Origin: CAZEQJ01 sp964514385
GTDB lineage: Bacteria > Bacteroidota > Bacteroidia > Cytophagales > Cyclobacteriaceae
Assembly (NCBI GenBank): GCA_964514385.1
Contig: CAZEQJ010000020.1
Span: 1-58,661 of the forward strand
DNA: 58,661 nucleotides
Direction of reading: 5' to 3'
The notes beneath the pieces are model-generated. The model saw only the letters and a program-made list of their open reading frames with translations. It was not told the origin of the DNA and made no database searches. Positions 58,025 to 58,661 of this stretch are shown here, one piece after another. The translations under genes were made by a program, and so were the position numbers. Each line of letters opens with the position of its first letter. Positions within the stretch are counted from its first letter, which is position 1.

Positions 58025-58381
58025 TCGTGTAATCGCATCGCAGGATCGCACAATTGTATGGCAGGGTCGTGTAATCGCATCAAAGAGTCGTGTAATCGTT
58101 TCGAAAGGTCGCGCAATCGCTTCGAAGAGTCGTGTAATCGTATCGAAAGGTCATGTAATCGCATCGCGAGCTGACGTAATGACAGACCAAACTGACGTAA
58201 TTGCAGAATGAACTGACGAAATTGCAGACGCGACTGACGTAATTACAGATCGAGCTGACGTAATTACAGGCTAGCGTGACGTAATGGCAGTCTGGAGTGA
58301 TGTTATTATATCCGGGTGTGATGCAAGGACAGTTGAGACCAACGCTATGTCCGATTGCGCTGATGTAACGGTTGCATGGGC
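58025..58381. repeat. Degenerate tandem array, 17 units of exactly 21 bases
   Basis: Cutting every 21 bases from 58025 gives 17 aligned units. The first seven (58025-58171) follow TCGTGTAATCG plus a 10-base tail close to YWTCGAARRG. The next six (58172-58297) follow TGACGTAATTACAG plus seven variable bases, and the last four decay. Every unit has a purine/pyrimidine core related to TGACGTAAT. There are no spacers, so it is not CRISPR. The period is two helical turns and seven codons; one plus-strand frame gives heptads such as VIASKSR-VIVSKGR until a TGA at 58209-58211. Coding or DNA-level function is open. Confidence 0.85.
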
Positions 58382-58578
58382 TAATACCCTGTTATACCAT
58401 ATACAATCCATAAGGATGGAATAAGTAATCATGCGCACTTAATGCATTGCAGCCCTTAAACGGAGTATCACGAGAGCCTGAAAACTGAAAAGGTACTCTC
58501 TACAAATATACACTAAATAGCTTATACCCTTTGATTTAACCCGGTAAATGCCCAATTTACCTTAAAAAATGACATAGT
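58382..58578. other. AT-rich intergenic stretch, nothing identified
   Basis: About 200 bases after the repeat array show no ORF of interest, no hairpin and no promoter match. Confidence 0.4.
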
Positions 58579-58605
58579 GGATATATCGTCAATAACGATA
58601 TATCC
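58579..58605. repeat. Perfect inverted repeat with 11-base arms
   Basis: GGATATATCGT (58579-58589) and ACGATATATCC (58595-58605) pair completely around a 5-base loop, CAATA. No T-tract follows on either strand, so it is not a typical terminator. It stands 13 bases before a possible start codon and may be an operator. Confidence 0.6.
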
Positions 58606-58617
58606 GCGTTGGGGCAC

Positions 58618-58661
58618 ATGCAAAAAAAGACAACGGACACATTGACAATGACGAGTAACAA
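58618..58661 (+). CDS. Possible start of a gene running off the window
   Basis: ATG 58618 opens a frame of 14 codons (MQKKTTDTLTMTSN) that continues past the end of the window. The inverted repeat upstream would suit control of such a gene, but the stretch is too short to judge. Confidence 0.2.
   Translation, partial: MQKKTTDTLTMTSN

Noticed and set aside
57977..58211. Two overlapping plus-strand ORFs through the 21-base repeats (heptads such as SCNRIER and VIASKSR)
   Set aside because: Any array with a period divisible by three gives open repetitive frames. Both stop inside the array and neither has a promoter, so they are not called as genes; the coding idea is kept only in the finding.
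58025..58381. CRISPR array
   Set aside because: Units are contiguous 21-mers without unique spacers, and no cas genes are present.
1..58661. tRNA, rRNA, insertion sequences, toxin-antitoxin or phage genes
   Set aside because: All intergenic spaces were read; no cloverleaf, transposase, integrase or phage gene was seen.

Overview
The window looks like chromosomal DNA of a Gram-negative Bacteroidota, most likely order Cytophagales. Four things in the sequence point there: promoters of the Bacteroidota type (TAnnTTTG) in front of several genes; a 1954-residue secreted protein ending in a type IX secretion sorting domain; lineage-typical families (DUF4834, YfiR/DUF4154, DUF2911, SMUG2/DUF4918, TPR proteins with a C-terminal LuxR-like helix-turn-helix); and a carB without the allosteric domain. 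No rRNA, tRNA, insertion sequence, prophage or CRISPR array was found.

Layout. 1-2.7 kb is a damaged accessory stretch: an attC-like inverted repeat beside a 57-codon stump of a restriction-enzyme-like gene, then a Crp/Fnr regulator, a truncated membrane gene fused to a decapitated SRPBCC gene, a 10-base assembly gap and a short-chain dehydrogenase. 2.9-7.5 kb holds a secreted GH127 beta-L-arabinofuranosidase-like enzyme and a frameshifted Tat-type glycosylasparaginase. 7.5-23 kb is core metabolism: yifB/comM and gmhA, a compact sucA-sucB-lpd operon, carB, accD, glmM and a cysteine desulfurase. 22.9-25.9 kb is a signalling operon (YfiR-like periplasmic protein, HAMP-GAF-PAS sensor without an output domain, lipoprotein). 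A second such sensor lies at 30.3 kb and a tandem YfiR pair at 37.3-38.3 kb.

26.4-30.2 kb is a tightly packed specialised-lipid cluster: type III polyketide synthase, SAM methyltransferase, UbiA prenyltransferase and geranylgeranyl-reductase-like flavoprotein. 32.1-37.3 kb carries YjbQ, a SMUG2 glycosylase coupled to an orphan cytochrome oxidase subunit III, and mfd. 38.4-42.2 kb has two very small membrane proteins, a lipoprotein, an M14 peptidase and two thioredoxin-fold proteins. The intergenic space at 42.17-42.53 kb contains three perfect DnaA boxes around an AT-rich block and is a candidate oriC. 42.5-53.1 kb holds a CLC channel, a nitronate monooxygenase/FabK-like enzyme, a TPR-HTH membrane regulator and the giant T9SS protein. 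53.3-57.9 kb is mixed: DUF2911, SDR, tag, an AT-rich class A beta-lactamase, a GH62 arabinofuranosidase lipoprotein and a nitroreductase.

The last 750 bases have no convincing gene. They carry a degenerate tandem array of 17 units with an exact 21-base period, then a perfect 11-bp inverted repeat. The best candidates for something undescribed are the 21-base array, the type III PKS/UbiA cluster, the YfiR/output-less sensor family, and the attC-like element with its cargo stump. Identities are from reading translations by eye; no database search was possible.
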